Source: Thermaerobacter sp. FW80 (GTDB taxonomy: Bacteria; Bacillota; Sulfobacillia; Thermaerobacterales; Thermaerobacteraceae). Taken from it: DNA of 64,000 bases. The notes under the pieces were generated by a model. The model ran no database searches. It was not told where the DNA came from and was given only the letters and a program-made list of their open reading frames with translations. Positions 37,685 to 46,057 of this stretch are shown here, one piece after another (position 1 is the stretch's first letter; every line of letters starts with the position of its first letter). Location: assembly GCF_004634385.1 (NCBI RefSeq), contig NZ_CP037895.1:2145245-2209244 (forward strand). The letters run 5' to 3'. Both the position numbers and the translations under genes were made by a program.

Positions 37685-38638
37685 GTGGACCCCTCGCCGG
37701 CACCGCCCCTGATCGTCATCGTCGGGCCGACGGCCGTCGGGAAGACGGAGCTCTCGCTGCTGCTGGCTGAGCTGCTGCCGGTGGAGGTGGTGTCGGCCGA
37801 CTCCACCCAGGTGTATCGCGGTCTCGACATCGGCACCGACAAGGTGGACCCGGCGGTGCGGCGCCGGATCCCCCACCACCTGATCGACATCCGCGACCCG
37901 GACGAACCCTACAGCGTGGCCGACTTCCGGCGGGACGCCGCGGCCGCCATCGCGGACATCCGCAGCCGGGGGCGCTTCCCCGTGCTGGTGGGCGGCACGG
38001 GGTACTACGTGACCGCCCTGCTCTTCGGGTACGAGTTCCAGCCGGTTCGTCCCGATCCGGCGCTGCGCCGGCGGCTGGAGGAGGCCTACGAGCGGCTGGG
38101 GCCCGAGGCCCTGCACCGGCAGCTGGCGGCCGTCGACCCCCAGCGGGCGGCGGCGATCCACCCCCATGACCGCAAGCGCCTGGTGCGGGCGCTGGAGATC
38201 TGGCATCAGACGGGCCAGCCGCCGAGCCGGTTCGTCCCGTCCCGGCGCGCGTCGCCGGCCTTCGACGCCCGGCTGTACGGCCTGACCGACCACCGGCAGC
38301 GGGTGTACCGCGCCATCGCCGCCCGGGTCGACCGGCAGCTGGCCCGGGGGCTCGTGGACGAGGTCCGGCGGCTGCTGGCGGCGGGCTACGGGCCCGAGCT
38401 GCCGGCGATGCAGGCGCTGGGCTACAAGGAGATCGTCGGGTACCTCCGGGGCGAGTACGACCTCGCCGAGGCGCGCCGGCGGCTGATCCGCAACACCCGT
38501 CGCTACGCCAAGCGCCAGTGGACCTGGTTTCGCCACCAGCTGCCGGGCGTGCGCTGGTTCCACCGCTCCCAGTGGTCGCTGCCCGCCATCGCGCGGGCCA
38601 TCGCCGAGGAGGTGCGGGGGGAGCGGGGGGGAGGGTGA
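37685..38638 (+). CDS. miaA: tRNA dimethylallyltransferase MiaA
   Basis: Transfers dimethylallyl from DMAPP to A37 of tRNA, giving the substrate for MiaB. P-loop GPTAVGKT at 14-21, SADSTQVYRGLDIGTDK, GGTGYYVTALLFG and the C-terminal Zn-less ALGYKEIVGYL and NTRRYAKRQWTWFR motifs are all present. 317 aa, standard. GTG start with GGAGGGTGAT in the 3' end of mutL, six bases after the mutL stop. No hfq follows it here. Confidence 0.96.
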   Translation: MDPSPAPPLIVIVGPTAVGKTELSLLLAELLPVEVVSADSTQVYRGLDIGTDKVDPAVRRRIPHHLIDIRDPDEPYSVADFRRDAAAAIADIRSRGRFPVLVGGTGYYVTALLFGYEFQPVRPDPALRRRLEEAYERLGPEALHRQLAAVDPQRAAAIHPHDRKRLVRALEIWHQTGQPPSRFVPSRRASPAFDARLYGLTDHRQRVYRAIAARVDRQLARGLVDEVRRLLAAGYGPELPAMQALGYKEIVGYLRGEYDLAEARRRLIRNTRRYAKRQWTWFRHQLPGVRWFHRSQWSLPAIARAIAEEVRGERGGG

Positions 38639-39022
38639 CGGTGGAGCCCACCGTCCGCACCCGGTAGTCGGTCCCTTCCGTGGTGCGAGGGGAGGGTGAC
38701 GGCGGCGCGCCGCCCCGGCGGCGCGCCCGCGGCTGGGGGCCGGGGGCCGCGGGCGACGCCGGCCGCCAAGTGGTCCGTGGTCTCGATGGGGCCGGGCGTC
38801 CAGCGCCTTGGCCGTGCTCCAGCCTGGCGAGGGCGGGGCGGTCTGCGGTCCCGAACCGGCCGGGCGTACAGCGGCTCGGCGTTCCCGTGCCCGAGCGTGG
38901 CGAGGGCGCAGCGGCCCGCGGCCTCGAGGCGGCCGGGCGTCCGCGGTGGCCGGCGCCGAGGCCCGAGGGTGGCGCCGACCGGGGGTGGGCGGGTCGGGCG
39001 GGCGCTCGGCACGGCCCCGGCG
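38639..39022. other. 384-bp convergent gap with hairpins and about 70-bp imperfect repeats
   Basis: A perfect 11-bp inverted repeat GGCGCGCCGCC/GGCGGCGCGCC (38704-38727) is followed by a CCCGCGGC/GCCGCGGG stem, probably acting as terminators for miaA. From about 38790 to 38940 a GGCCGGGCGT-led unit recurs three times at spacings of 68 and 73 bp. No supported gene. Confidence 0.5.
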
Positions 39023-39424
39023 TCATGGGCGAACCGGGCCGCCGGGCCTGTCGGCCTCGGGATCCGCGGGATCCGGCGCCGCCCGGCCGCCCGCACGCCG
39101 CGCCGGCGCCCGCGGCCCCGGAGCTCGGCGCTGCGGGGCGACGTTGCCCTCCCGTGGGTGCCCGTCGCCGCCGGCCGGCGCGGCCCCGGGGTCGCCGTCG
39201 CAGACGGGGCAGGCGCCGCGGACCAGGGCCTCGGCGCGAAGGAGGAGGGGGGCCTCCGCCCGCCCCAGGCGGTATCCTTCCCGACGGCCCCGCCGCCGGC
39301 CGACGGCGTAGCCGAGGGCCACGGCGAAGAGCAGGGCGCCGACGGCCGCCGCCCATGCCGTGGGCCCCTCCGGGCCCGCCGGCCGCGGGGCGGCGGCCAT
39401 GCCCGCGGCGACCCATTCGGCCAT
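39023..39424 (-). CDS. small single-pass membrane protein of unknown function
   Basis: 133 aa; family not recognised. The ATG has an excellent GGAGGGGTGAG site and lies four bases after the stop of the UbiA-like gene, so the two form an operon. A transmembrane helix (about 22-41) is followed by a basic stretch (GRRRGRREGYRLGRAEA) and a CPVC pair (Cys72, Cys75) that could hold a metal or disulfide. The last 50 residues are Pro/Arg/Gly-rich and may be disordered. Confidence 0.55.
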   Translation of the reverse strand: MAEWVAAGMAAAPRPAGPEGPTAWAAAVGALLFAVALGYAVGRRRGRREGYRLGRAEAPLLLRAEALVRGACPVCDGDPGAAPAGGDGHPREGNVAPQRRAPGPRAPARRAGGRAAPDPADPEADRPGGPVRP

Positions 39425-39428
39425 GGTC

Positions 39429-40268
39429 TCACCCCTCCGGACGATGGCCCGGTGCGCTGGGGTCGGCGACGGGTGCGGCGGCGCCCTGCGGTGGGGGCTC
39501 CGCGACCCCGCCCGGGGCAGCTCCCGGGGCGTCCGGCCCGGCCCGCCCGGGGCCGCCCCGCCGCCCCAGCAGGCCGGCGGCCAGGGCCACGGCGCCCGTG
39601 GCGGCGGCCCGCACGGGATCCCAGGTCGCGGCCAGCCACCCCAGGGCGAGGGCGGTCAAGAGGGCTTCGCCGGGGCCCAGGCGGACGGCCCAGTTGCGCC
39701 GCGGCCCCGCCGCGGCCCCGACCCCGGGCGAGCCGGGCAACCCGGGCCGGACCGCCGCGGGCCGCCGTCCCGGCCCCCCGCCCCCCGCCGCGCCCAGGGC
39801 GCCCGGCGATCCGACCCCCTCGCGGCGCAGGTCGACCCAGTCGTCCAGCATCTGCACCGCGCCGATCAGGGCCAGAGCGGCCAGGGCGTCGGGCACACCT
39901 GCCGTCAGGACCGCCAGCGCCACCGCCAGGGCCGTCTCCTGCCACGCCCGCAGGCCGAGGGGGAGCCGCTGGCCGGCCCCGTGGGCCATGCCCCAGGCGT
40001 AGCTGGCCCAGAACAGCGACAGGGCGTCCCGCGGCGAGAGGGCGGCGGCCAGTGCGAAGGCGGCGAGGGCGTACGCGACCGCGGCGCCGCCGAGGGGGAC
40101 CGCGACGTTCGGCTGGCCGGTGACGGCGTCCTCCTGCTGGTCGAGGACGTCGTCCATCAGCTTGACCGCGATCCCCGTGGCGACGACGGCCAGCACCCGG
40201 GCGGCCACGGGAGGCGCCCCCGGCGGCAACCACCCCGATGCGAGCCACCGCCCGAGCTCGGCCGTCAT
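39429..40268 (-). CDS. UbiA-like polytopic membrane protein
   Basis: 279 aa with about seven hydrophobic helices. Two aspartate-rich motifs sit at helix ends: DDVLDQQEDAVTGQPN (Asp39, 40, 43, 47) and LDDWVDLRREGVG (Asp142, 143, 146). Their spacing resembles the two prenyl-diphosphate-binding motifs of UbiA prenyltransferases, but the canonical first-motif Asn and the KPxRP end are missing. It may be a divergent prenyltransferase or another intramembrane protein. ATG 40268 was chosen over an upstream start because the residues before it are low complexity. A Gly-rich insertion of about 30 residues precedes the third hydrophobic block. Confidence 0.6.
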   Translation of the reverse strand: MTAELGRWLASGWLPPGAPPVAARVLAVVATGIAVKLMDDVLDQQEDAVTGQPNVAVPLGGAAVAYALAAFALAAALSPRDALSLFWASYAWGMAHGAGQRLPLGLRAWQETALAVALAVLTAGVPDALAALALIGAVQMLDDWVDLRREGVGSPGALGAAGGGGPGRRPAAVRPGLPGSPGVGAAAGPRRNWAVRLGPGEALLTALALGWLAATWDPVRAAATGAVALAAGLLGRRGGPGRAGPDAPGAAPGGVAEPPPQGAAAPVADPSAPGHRPEG

Positions 40269-40543
40269 GTCCCCACCCCCGCCATGCCCCCACCCTCCCC
40301 GCGCCCCGACCCTCCTGGGAGGGACGGGGCGTCCCGCCGGCCTCCGCAACCCGCCGCGACCGCCGTCCCGCGCCCGTGCCCGGTGACCGGGGCCGGGCGG
40401 CAGTCACCGGGTGCCGGGCGGGGGCGCCCCGGACCGTCGCCGCCTCGCGCCGCCCGACTCCCCCGCAGCCCTCCCGGCCGGGGCCGGCCGCAGCCCTCCC
40501 GGCCGGCGGCGCCCGAAGGCGGCCCGGGGTGCGGGCCGCGTCC

Positions 40544-41149
40544 TCACACGTACCGGGCCACGAACCGCCGCACCTCGCGGAACCCCGTCCGCTTCAGCGC
40601 CGAGATGGGGAACACGGGCCGCCCGTGGAAGACCCGGCGGATGGTGACGAGGCCCGCCGCGGCCGCGGGCAGGTCCATCTTGTTGGCCAGGACGGCGTAG
40701 GGCGCCCGCAGGGGCAGGTAGCGGGCGATCTGGACCTCCACCTGGGCGATGGCCGCCCGCCCCTGGCGTCCGACGCGGTCGGCGTCGACCACGTGCAGGA
40801 CCGCGTCCGCCAGGCGCAGCGCCCGGAGGGTCTGCGCCACCGCGAGGCGCACGTGCCGGTCCTCGTCGATGCCGTCCACCAGCCCTGTGGAGTCCGTCAG
40901 CACGACGACCCGGGCCCGCTTGCGGGCGGGCAGCGACACCGCCAGCGACTGCAGGCCGCGGGTGGTGTGGGGCTCGTCCCCCACCAGCAGCGGCCGGTCG
41001 CGCTCCACGTGGCAGGACCGGGTGAAGGTCCCGCCTTCCGCCGCCTGCACCGTCATCTCCGCCCGCTCGACCCCGAGATAGCGCGCGAAGTTCAGCAGGA
41101 AGAGGGTCTTGCCGGCGTTGGCCTGACCGATGATCAGGGCCGTCCTCAC
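40544..41149 (-). CDS. GTPase of the TRAFAC class, coupled to SpoVK-like ATPase
   Basis: 201 aa. The G1 loop GQANAGKT starts at residue 8 (Lys14). A plausible G3 region is VVVLTDSTGLVDG, G4 is NKMD (156-159) and G5 is SALK. The protein is little more than a G domain, and the specific family is not recognised. The GTG overlaps the upstream ATPase stop as GTGA, so the two are translated as a pair, and a joint AAA-GTPase function is inferred. The 275 bp beyond its end (40269-40543) contain only GC-rich short repeats. Confidence 0.7.
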   Translation of the reverse strand: MRTALIIGQANAGKTLFLLNFARYLGVERAEMTVQAAEGGTFTRSCHVERDRPLLVGDEPHTTRGLQSLAVSLPARKRARVVVLTDSTGLVDGIDEDRHVRLAVAQTLRALRLADAVLHVVDADRVGRQGRAAIAQVEVQIARYLPLRAPYAVLANKMDLPAAAAGLVTIRRVFHGRPVFPISALKRTGFREVRRFVARYV

Positions 41150-42198
41150 GGCCACCCCTCCCCGCGGCCGGGGGCCGGGTCGAAGTCCGCCGCGGTCAGG
41201 CGCATGAGCTCTTCCCGCCCGGCGCCGGGGCGCTCCAGCAGCCGCACCGCCTGCCGCCGGATGGCCCGTTCGATCAGGTTGCGCACGGTGCGGGCGTTGC
41301 CCGAGCGCTCGCCGAAGCCGGGCGGCAGGGCGAGCAGGATCTCCCGCAGGCGCTGCTCCGCGCCGGCATCCAGCACGTACTGGCGCTGCCCCGCCATCTG
41401 GTGGGCGATGGCCACCAGCTCCTCCACCGTGTAGTCCGGGAAGGTCAGGTGGATGGGGAATCGGGAGCGGAGGCCCGGGTTGGTCTGGAGGAACCAGGCC
41501 ATCTCCTGCCGGTACCCCGCCAGGATCACCACCAGGCGCTGCCGGTGATCCTCCATCTGCTTGACCAGGGTGTCGATGGCCTCCTTGCCGAAGTCCTTCT
41601 CGCCGCCCCGGGCCAGGGAGTAGGCCTCGTCGATGAACAGCACCCCGCCCAGGGCCTGGTGGATGACGTGGCGGGTCTTCTGCGCCGTGTGGCCGATGTA
41701 CTCGCCCACCAGATCCGCCCGTTCCACCTCCACCAGGTGGCCCTTCTCCAGGACGCCCAGGGCCCGGAGCAGTCGGGCCAGGATCCGGGCCACGGTGGTC
41801 TTGCCGGTGCCGGGGTTGCCGGTAAAGACCATATGCAGCGTCAGGGGTTCGTTGATCAGGCCGACCCGGGAGCGGCGCTCGCGCACCGTGACGTAGGCGC
41901 GGATCTCCCGGATCACCCGCTTGACGTGATGGAGGCCGATGAGGGCGTCCAGGTCGGCCAGGGCCGCCTCGATCTCCCGCTCGCGCTGCCGTTCGTCCTC
42001 GGTGACCGGCGGCGCCGGTTCCCGCTCGAGCCGATGCAGGTAGTCCACCGCCTGGGGCGGCGCGATGCGCCCCTCCTCGATCCAGCGCAGGACCTCGTCG
42101 GGCGACGACGGTTGCGGCGGCCGCCGCGGCAGCTGTCCGTCCCGGCGCGGTGGCATCCGTCCGTCCCGGGAGGGGTGGGGGAGCACGACGCGTTCCAT
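41146..42198 (-). CDS. spoVK: stage V sporulation protein K-like AAA ATPase (CbxX/CfxQ family)
   Basis: 350 aa. Walker A GNPGTGKT (127-134), Walker B VLFIDEAYSLARGG, and the arginine-finger region LQTNPGLRSRFPIHLTFPDYT are those of SpoVK/CbxX. In Bacillus SpoVK acts in late spore maturation; the same family activates Rubisco elsewhere. ATG 42198 was chosen since GGAGGTGG lies directly upstream. It is divergent from hflX, and spoVK-hflX adjacency also occurs in B. subtilis, which supports the assignment. Confidence 0.87.
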   Translation of the reverse strand: MERVVLPHPSRDGRMPPRRDGQLPRRPPQPSSPDEVLRWIEEGRIAPPQAVDYLHRLEREPAPPVTEDERQREREIEAALADLDALIGLHHVKRVIREIRAYVTVRERRSRVGLINEPLTLHMVFTGNPGTGKTTVARILARLLRALGVLEKGHLVEVERADLVGEYIGHTAQKTRHVIHQALGGVLFIDEAYSLARGGEKDFGKEAIDTLVKQMEDHRQRLVVILAGYRQEMAWFLQTNPGLRSRFPIHLTFPDYTVEELVAIAHQMAGQRQYVLDAGAEQRLREILLALPPGFGERSGNARTVRNLIERAIRRQAVRLLERPGAGREELMRLTAADFDPAPGRGEGWP

Positions 42199-42313
42199 GG
42201 AACCACCTCCGGCCGGCATCGTTCCAGTCTATTCCCCGGCAGGCCCACCGGTGCGGGACGGCGCCGGGGGCGCGGCGGGCGACGGGCCGCCGCGGGAGGG
42301 TCCGCGGGGGCGG

Positions 42314-42322
42314 TGGTAGAAT
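42314..42322 (+). promoter_or_regulatory. extended -10 element upstream of hflX
   Basis: TGGTAGAAT fits TGnTATAAT with one change in the hexamer. No -35 is visible. It is about 185 bp before the hflX start in the spoVK/hflX divergent region. Confidence 0.45.
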
Positions 42323-42505
42323 GGCGATGGGACGCGGCCCGCGGTCCGCGGCACGGGGCCGGGCGGCGGCACGCCGAGGTGCCGGCGCCGGGCGCCGGGA
42401 GGCGATGCGGCCCGGCGAGGGCCGCGAGGCGCCGCCAGCCCGCCAGCGGGACGAACGCGGCCGCGCCCTGGGCGGTCCCGCATGCCCGCCGCCGGGAGGT
42501 GGCCC

Positions 42506-44026
42506 ATGGGACGAGGACGCGAGCCGATGGAATCCGCCGGTGAGGAGGCCAGAGAGCCCATGGCGCCGGGCGCGCCTGCGACGTCGGCCGTTCCTGCGGC
42601 GTCGGCCGCGGCGGCGGCCGGGCCCCAGGACCCCCGAACGGCCCAGGAGCGCCGCGGCCCCGAGCGCGCCTTGCTGGTCGGCGTCGCCTGGGGGCGAGGG
42701 GGACGGCTGTCCTTCGACGAGCGGATGGAGGAACTGCGCGAGCTGGCCCGGTCGGCCGGCGCGGAGGTGGTGGGGGAGATCCGACAGCGCCGCGGTCGAC
42801 CGGACCCCGCCACCCTGATCGGCCCCGGCAAGGTCCAGGAGGTGGCCGAGGCGCGACGCCGGCTGGAGGCCGACGTGATCATCTTCGACCGCAACCTGAC
42901 CCCGGCGCAGCAGCGCAACCTGGAGCGGGCCATCGGCGGCAAGGTGATCGACCGGACCCAGTTGATCCTGGACATCTTCGCCGCCCGCGCCCGCACCCGC
43001 GAGGGGCAGCTCCAGGTGGAGCTGGCCCAGCTCCAGTACCTGCTGCCGCGCCTGGTGGGCATGGGCGAGGCGCTGTCCCGGCTGGGCGGCGGCATCGGGA
43101 CCCGCGGTCCCGGCGAGACCCGCCTCGAGGTGGACCGGCGGCGCATCCGCGGGCGCATCGCCGAGCTGCGGCGCATGCTGTCCGAGGTGCGTCGCCACCG
43201 CGCCGTGCAACGCCGGGGGCGCCGGCGGGCGGGGATCCCGGTGGTGGCCCTGGTCGGCTACACCAACGCCGGCAAGACCACACTGCACGCCGCCCTGGTG
43301 CGGCGCTTCGGGGAGGCCGCCGGCCCCGTGACGGCGGGCCGGGATCGCCTGTTCGACACCCTGGATCCCACGGTGCGGCGGGTCGTCTGGCCCGGCGTGG
43401 GTCCCGTCCTGGTGGCGGACACCGTCGGGTTCATCCACGACCTGCCGCCGCAGCTGATCGCTGCCTTCCGCGCCACGCTGGAAGAGGTGCTGGACGCCGA
43501 CCTCCTGCTCCACGTGGTCGACGCCTCCCAGCCCCGCTGGCCGGTGGACGTGGAGACGGTGGAAGCCATCCTCGACGACCTCGGCGCGCGGCAACCCCGG
43601 CTCCTGGTGATGAACAAGATGGACCGGGTGCCGGGCTGGGGACCCGAGGCGAACCGGCCACCCGCCGACGGTCCCGTGGGTGGCGACGGCCGGGATGCGC
43701 CGGGGGCCGGCCGGGATGCCGGTGCGGTCCGCCTGTCCGCGCGCACCGGCGAGGGGCTGGAGGCCCTGGCCGCGGCGGTCGCCGCCCTCCTCGAGCGGGG
43801 ACGGTGGCGCGTGACGGTGTGGGTGCCCTACCGTCGCCCGGATCTGAGGGCGCGCATCCACGCCGCCGGCTCCGTCCTGGCGGAGGAACCCGGCCCCGAC
43901 GGGTGGGCGGTGACGGCGCTCCTCCCGGAGGCGGAGGTGGGTCGGCTGGAGCGGTCCGGCTGCCGCCTCGTAACCGCCGCCGGCACCGCCGCCGGCGCCG
44001 CGGCCGGGGCGGAGGCCTCCTCGTGA
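42506..44026 (+). CDS. hflX: GTPase HflX
   Basis: Ribosome-binding GTPase that splits stalled ribosomes after stress. The N-terminal HflX domain has GVAWGRGG, ELARSAGAEVVGEIRQ and IGPGKVQEV. A coiled linker with LSRLGGGIGTRGPGETRLE precedes the G domain: G1 GYTNAGKT (251-258), G2/G3 TLDPTVRRV and ADTVGFIHDLP, G4 NKMD (370-373), G5 SARTGEG. The A/P-rich 45-residue N-terminal extension and a Gly-rich stretch after NKMD are extra. ATG 42506 has GGGAGGTGG upstream; ATG 42482 in frame is possible. Confidence 0.95.
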   Translation: MGRGREPMESAGEEAREPMAPGAPATSAVPAASAAAAAGPQDPRTAQERRGPERALLVGVAWGRGGRLSFDERMEELRELARSAGAEVVGEIRQRRGRPDPATLIGPGKVQEVAEARRRLEADVIIFDRNLTPAQQRNLERAIGGKVIDRTQLILDIFAARARTREGQLQVELAQLQYLLPRLVGMGEALSRLGGGIGTRGPGETRLEVDRRRIRGRIAELRRMLSEVRRHRAVQRRGRRRAGIPVVALVGYTNAGKTTLHAALVRRFGEAAGPVTAGRDRLFDTLDPTVRRVVWPGVGPVLVADTVGFIHDLPPQLIAAFRATLEEVLDADLLLHVVDASQPRWPVDVETVEAILDDLGARQPRLLVMNKMDRVPGWGPEANRPPADGPVGGDGRDAPGAGRDAGAVRLSARTGEGLEALAAAVAALLERGRWRVTVWVPYRRPDLRARIHAAGSVLAEEPGPDGWAVTALLPEAEVGRLERSGCRLVTAAGTAAGAAAGAEASS

Positions 44027-44156
44027 CGCGGGCGCCGGGGCCGCCGGGCGAGCGCACCGCGGGGGACATCCGGCTGCGTCGGCCCGGCGGACGCCCGGCG
44101 GCGCCGGCCCGAACGTCCATGGGGCCACGGGTTCACGGCGGAAGGGAGGCGGCCCG

Positions 44157-44708
44157 GTGGGAGCGACGTCCATGCGGCCGGGGGAAGCGGGCTGGTTCGC
44201 GGCGGCGATCGGGGCGGATCCCGGCGGGGCGCCCTGGTGGCTGGGCGCCCTGGCCTCGCTGGGCATCGTGGTGGGCCTGCTGGGTACGCTGGTCCCCGTG
44301 CTGCCCGGCCTGCCGCTGGTGTTCGTCTCCATCGCCGGCTACGCCGTCGCGACGGGCTTTCGCGTCATCTCCGCGACGGCTTTGGGCGTCATGCTCGTCG
44401 CCACCGTGGCGGGGATGGCCCTGGAGTACGGCCTCGGCCCCGCCGCCGCCCGGCGGCGGGGTGCCAGCCGAGCCGCCTTCTGGGCCGCCATTCTGGGGGG
44501 CCTCGTCGGGGGCGTCACCTTCCCGCCCTGGGGCATCGTCCTCGGCCCGCTGGCCGGGGCGGTCCTGGGGGAGCTGCTGAGCGGCCGTACGTGGCAGCAG
44601 GCGCTGGCCGCGGGCTGGACCACGGTGGTGGGCCTGCTGGTGGGCTTGCTGCTGGAGCTGGGCATCGGGCTGGCGATGGCGATCTACTTCTGGACGCGCG
44701 TGTTCTGA
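44157..44708 (+). CDS. DUF456 family membrane protein
   Basis: 183 aa with five or so hydrophobic helices covering nearly the whole chain. The conserved block GLLGTLVPVLPGLPLVFVSIAGYA and the glycine-rich GGLVGGVTFPPWGIVLGPLAGAVLGELL are hallmarks of DUF456 small membrane proteins, whose role is unknown. GTG start with GGAAGGGAGG upstream. The end of the gene is part of a tandem duplication. Confidence 0.85.
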   Translation: MGATSMRPGEAGWFAAAIGADPGGAPWWLGALASLGIVVGLLGTLVPVLPGLPLVFVSIAGYAVATGFRVISATALGVMLVATVAGMALEYGLGPAAARRRGASRAAFWAAILGGLVGGVTFPPWGIVLGPLAGAVLGELLSGRTWQQALAAGWTTVVGLLVGLLLELGIGLAMAIYFWTRVF

Positions 44709-44843
44709 AGGTGGACGCGCGTTCGGATTCTGAAGGGCGTGCCGGAAACCGTACGCACCGCGGCGGAGCGGCGGGCGCCATAGGCCGAGAAGGGCGCCGT
44801 TGGCCGGCAAGGTGGCAAGTCAGGCCGGCAAGGGGGCAAGTCA
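44691..44843. repeat. two short tandem duplications after the DUF456 gene
   Basis: TGGACGCGCGT...TTCTGAAGG occurs at 44691-44711 and again at 44712-44736 (with a 4-bp insert), spanning the stop codon. A 21-bp unit GGCCGGCAAGGKGGCAAGTCA occurs at 44802-44822 and 44823-44843. Otherwise the 44709-44967 gap holds no gene that I can support. Confidence 0.7.
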
Positions 44844-44967
44844 AGACGCCGCTTGCGCCAAGCCCACCCCCGCAGCGCCCGAGCCCGGTCCCCGACCGCG
44901 CCCTGTCCCAGCCGGGACCCGTCCCCGACCGCACCCGTCGGCCGAGCAGGGGCTCCACGGGCTCGGC

Positions 44968-45573
44968 TCATGCCATCCGGCGGAGCAGCGCCACCACCTT
45001 TCCCAGGACGCGGACGTCGCGGACCCGGATGGGCTCCATCGCCGGATTCTCCGGCTGCAGCCGGATGCCGTCGCGCTCGCGGTAGAAGCGCTTGACCGTC
45101 GCCTCGTCGTCCAGCAACGCGACGACGATGTCGCCGTCCTCGGCGGTGTCCTGGCGGCGCACGATCACGTAGTCCCCGTCCAGGATGCCGGCACCGATCA
45201 TGCTGTCGCCCCGGATGCGAAGGGCGAAGACCTCGCCTTCCGGCAGGAGGTCGGAGGGGAGGGGGAGGACGTCCTCGATGTTCTCCACCGCGAGGATCGG
45301 CCGACCCGCCGTCACCTGACCGACCAGGGGCACCGCCACGGTGCGCGTCCGCACGCCAGCCTCGCCGCGCACCTCGATGGCCCGCGGCTTCGTGGGATCT
45401 CGTCGGATGTAGCCCTTGCGCTCCAGTTGGGCGAGATAGGTGTGGACCGTCGAGGTGCTCTTCAAGCCGACCGCCTCGCCGATCTCGCGCACCGACGGCG
45501 GGTAGCCCCGCTCGCGCACGGACGCCTTGATGAACTCCAGGATCTCCCGCTGACGGCGGGTGAGTTCCTCCAA
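44968..45573 (-). CDS. lexA: SOS repressor LexA
   Basis: 201 aa. Winged-helix DNA-binding domain ([44 protein letters not shown]). The self-cleavage site is Ala89-Gly90 in QVTAGRP, with catalytic Ser124 (GDSMIGAG) and Lys161 (EATVKRFY). TTG 45573 is the likely start: it follows AGGAGGTG at proper spacing, whereas GTG 45582 overlaps that site. This start gives MEELTRRQ and puts the cleavage bond close to the Ala91-Gly92 of B. subtilis. Its promoter region contains two candidate LexA boxes, implying autoregulation. Confidence 0.97.
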   Translation of the reverse strand: MEELTRRQREILEFIKASVRERGYPPSVREIGEAVGLKSTSTVHTYLAQLERKGYIRRDPTKPRAIEVRGEAGVRTRTVAVPLVGQVTAGRPILAVENIEDVLPLPSDLLPEGEVFALRIRGDSMIGAGILDGDYVIVRRQDTAEDGDIVVALLDDEATVKRFYRERDGIRLQPENPAMEPIRVRDVRVLGKVVALLRRMA

Positions 45574-45783
45574 CGCCGGCACCTCCTGCTATGGCCATCC
45601 GTCGCGCCGGCCGGGAGCCGGATCCCAGCGAGGGCCCTCGCCACGGGCCCCATGGGTCCTCGCCAGGGCCGGGCCGCCTCCTCGGTGCCCCCGACCGCCC
45701 CGCACGGTTGGTCCCCCGGAGCCGGGCCGGCCCGTCGGGGGACGTCGGGCGCCGCTAGCAGGCCGAGGAAGCGGGCCGACTGC

Positions 45784-45822
45784 CGAATACGGGACGAATA
45801 TAGGTTCTGCAAACAGGCGTTC
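45784..45822 (-). promoter_or_regulatory. lexA promoter with two LexA-like boxes
   Basis: Read on the minus strand: -35 TTGCAG (45812-45807), a 17-bp spacer, -10 TATTCG (45789-45784). GAAC-CTAT-ATTC (45807-45796) fills the spacer and GAAC-GCCT-GTTT (45822-45811) overlaps the -35. Each differs at one base from GAAC-N4-GTTC. The boxes start 15 bp apart. Confidence 0.6.
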
Positions 45823-45984
45823 CATCCGGGTATTCGGGGCCGCCGGCCCGATTCCTCCTACGCCCGGCTCGATTCCTGCTGCGCCCGTCGCGTTGCTGCA
45901 CCCTGCGCCCGTCGCGTCGCGCAGCCGCCACGGCTGCCCACCCCGGACCGCCGGCCTCCCTTCCAAAGCGTGACGAGGGAAGGC

Positions 45985-46013
45985 TTGACGAGGGAACACA
46001 CGTTCCCTATCAT
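45985..46013 (+). promoter_or_regulatory. SOS promoter of the yneA-like gene: perfect LexA box as spacer
   Basis: TTGACG (45985-45990), exactly 17 bp, TATCAT (46008-46013). The spacer contains the perfect palindrome GGGAAC-ACAC-GTTCCC (45992-46007), a full match to GAAC-N4-GTTC. LexA bound there would fully occlude RNA polymerase. Confidence 0.85.
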
Positions 46014-46057
46014 GGGGGCATCGGCAAAACGGGTGTTCGGTCGAGGGAGGGGACGGC

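Noticed and set aside
40544-44332. Long minus-strand frame (1262 codons)
   Set aside because: Only the last 202 codons match the GTPase; the remainder is out of frame to spoVK and antisense to hflX.
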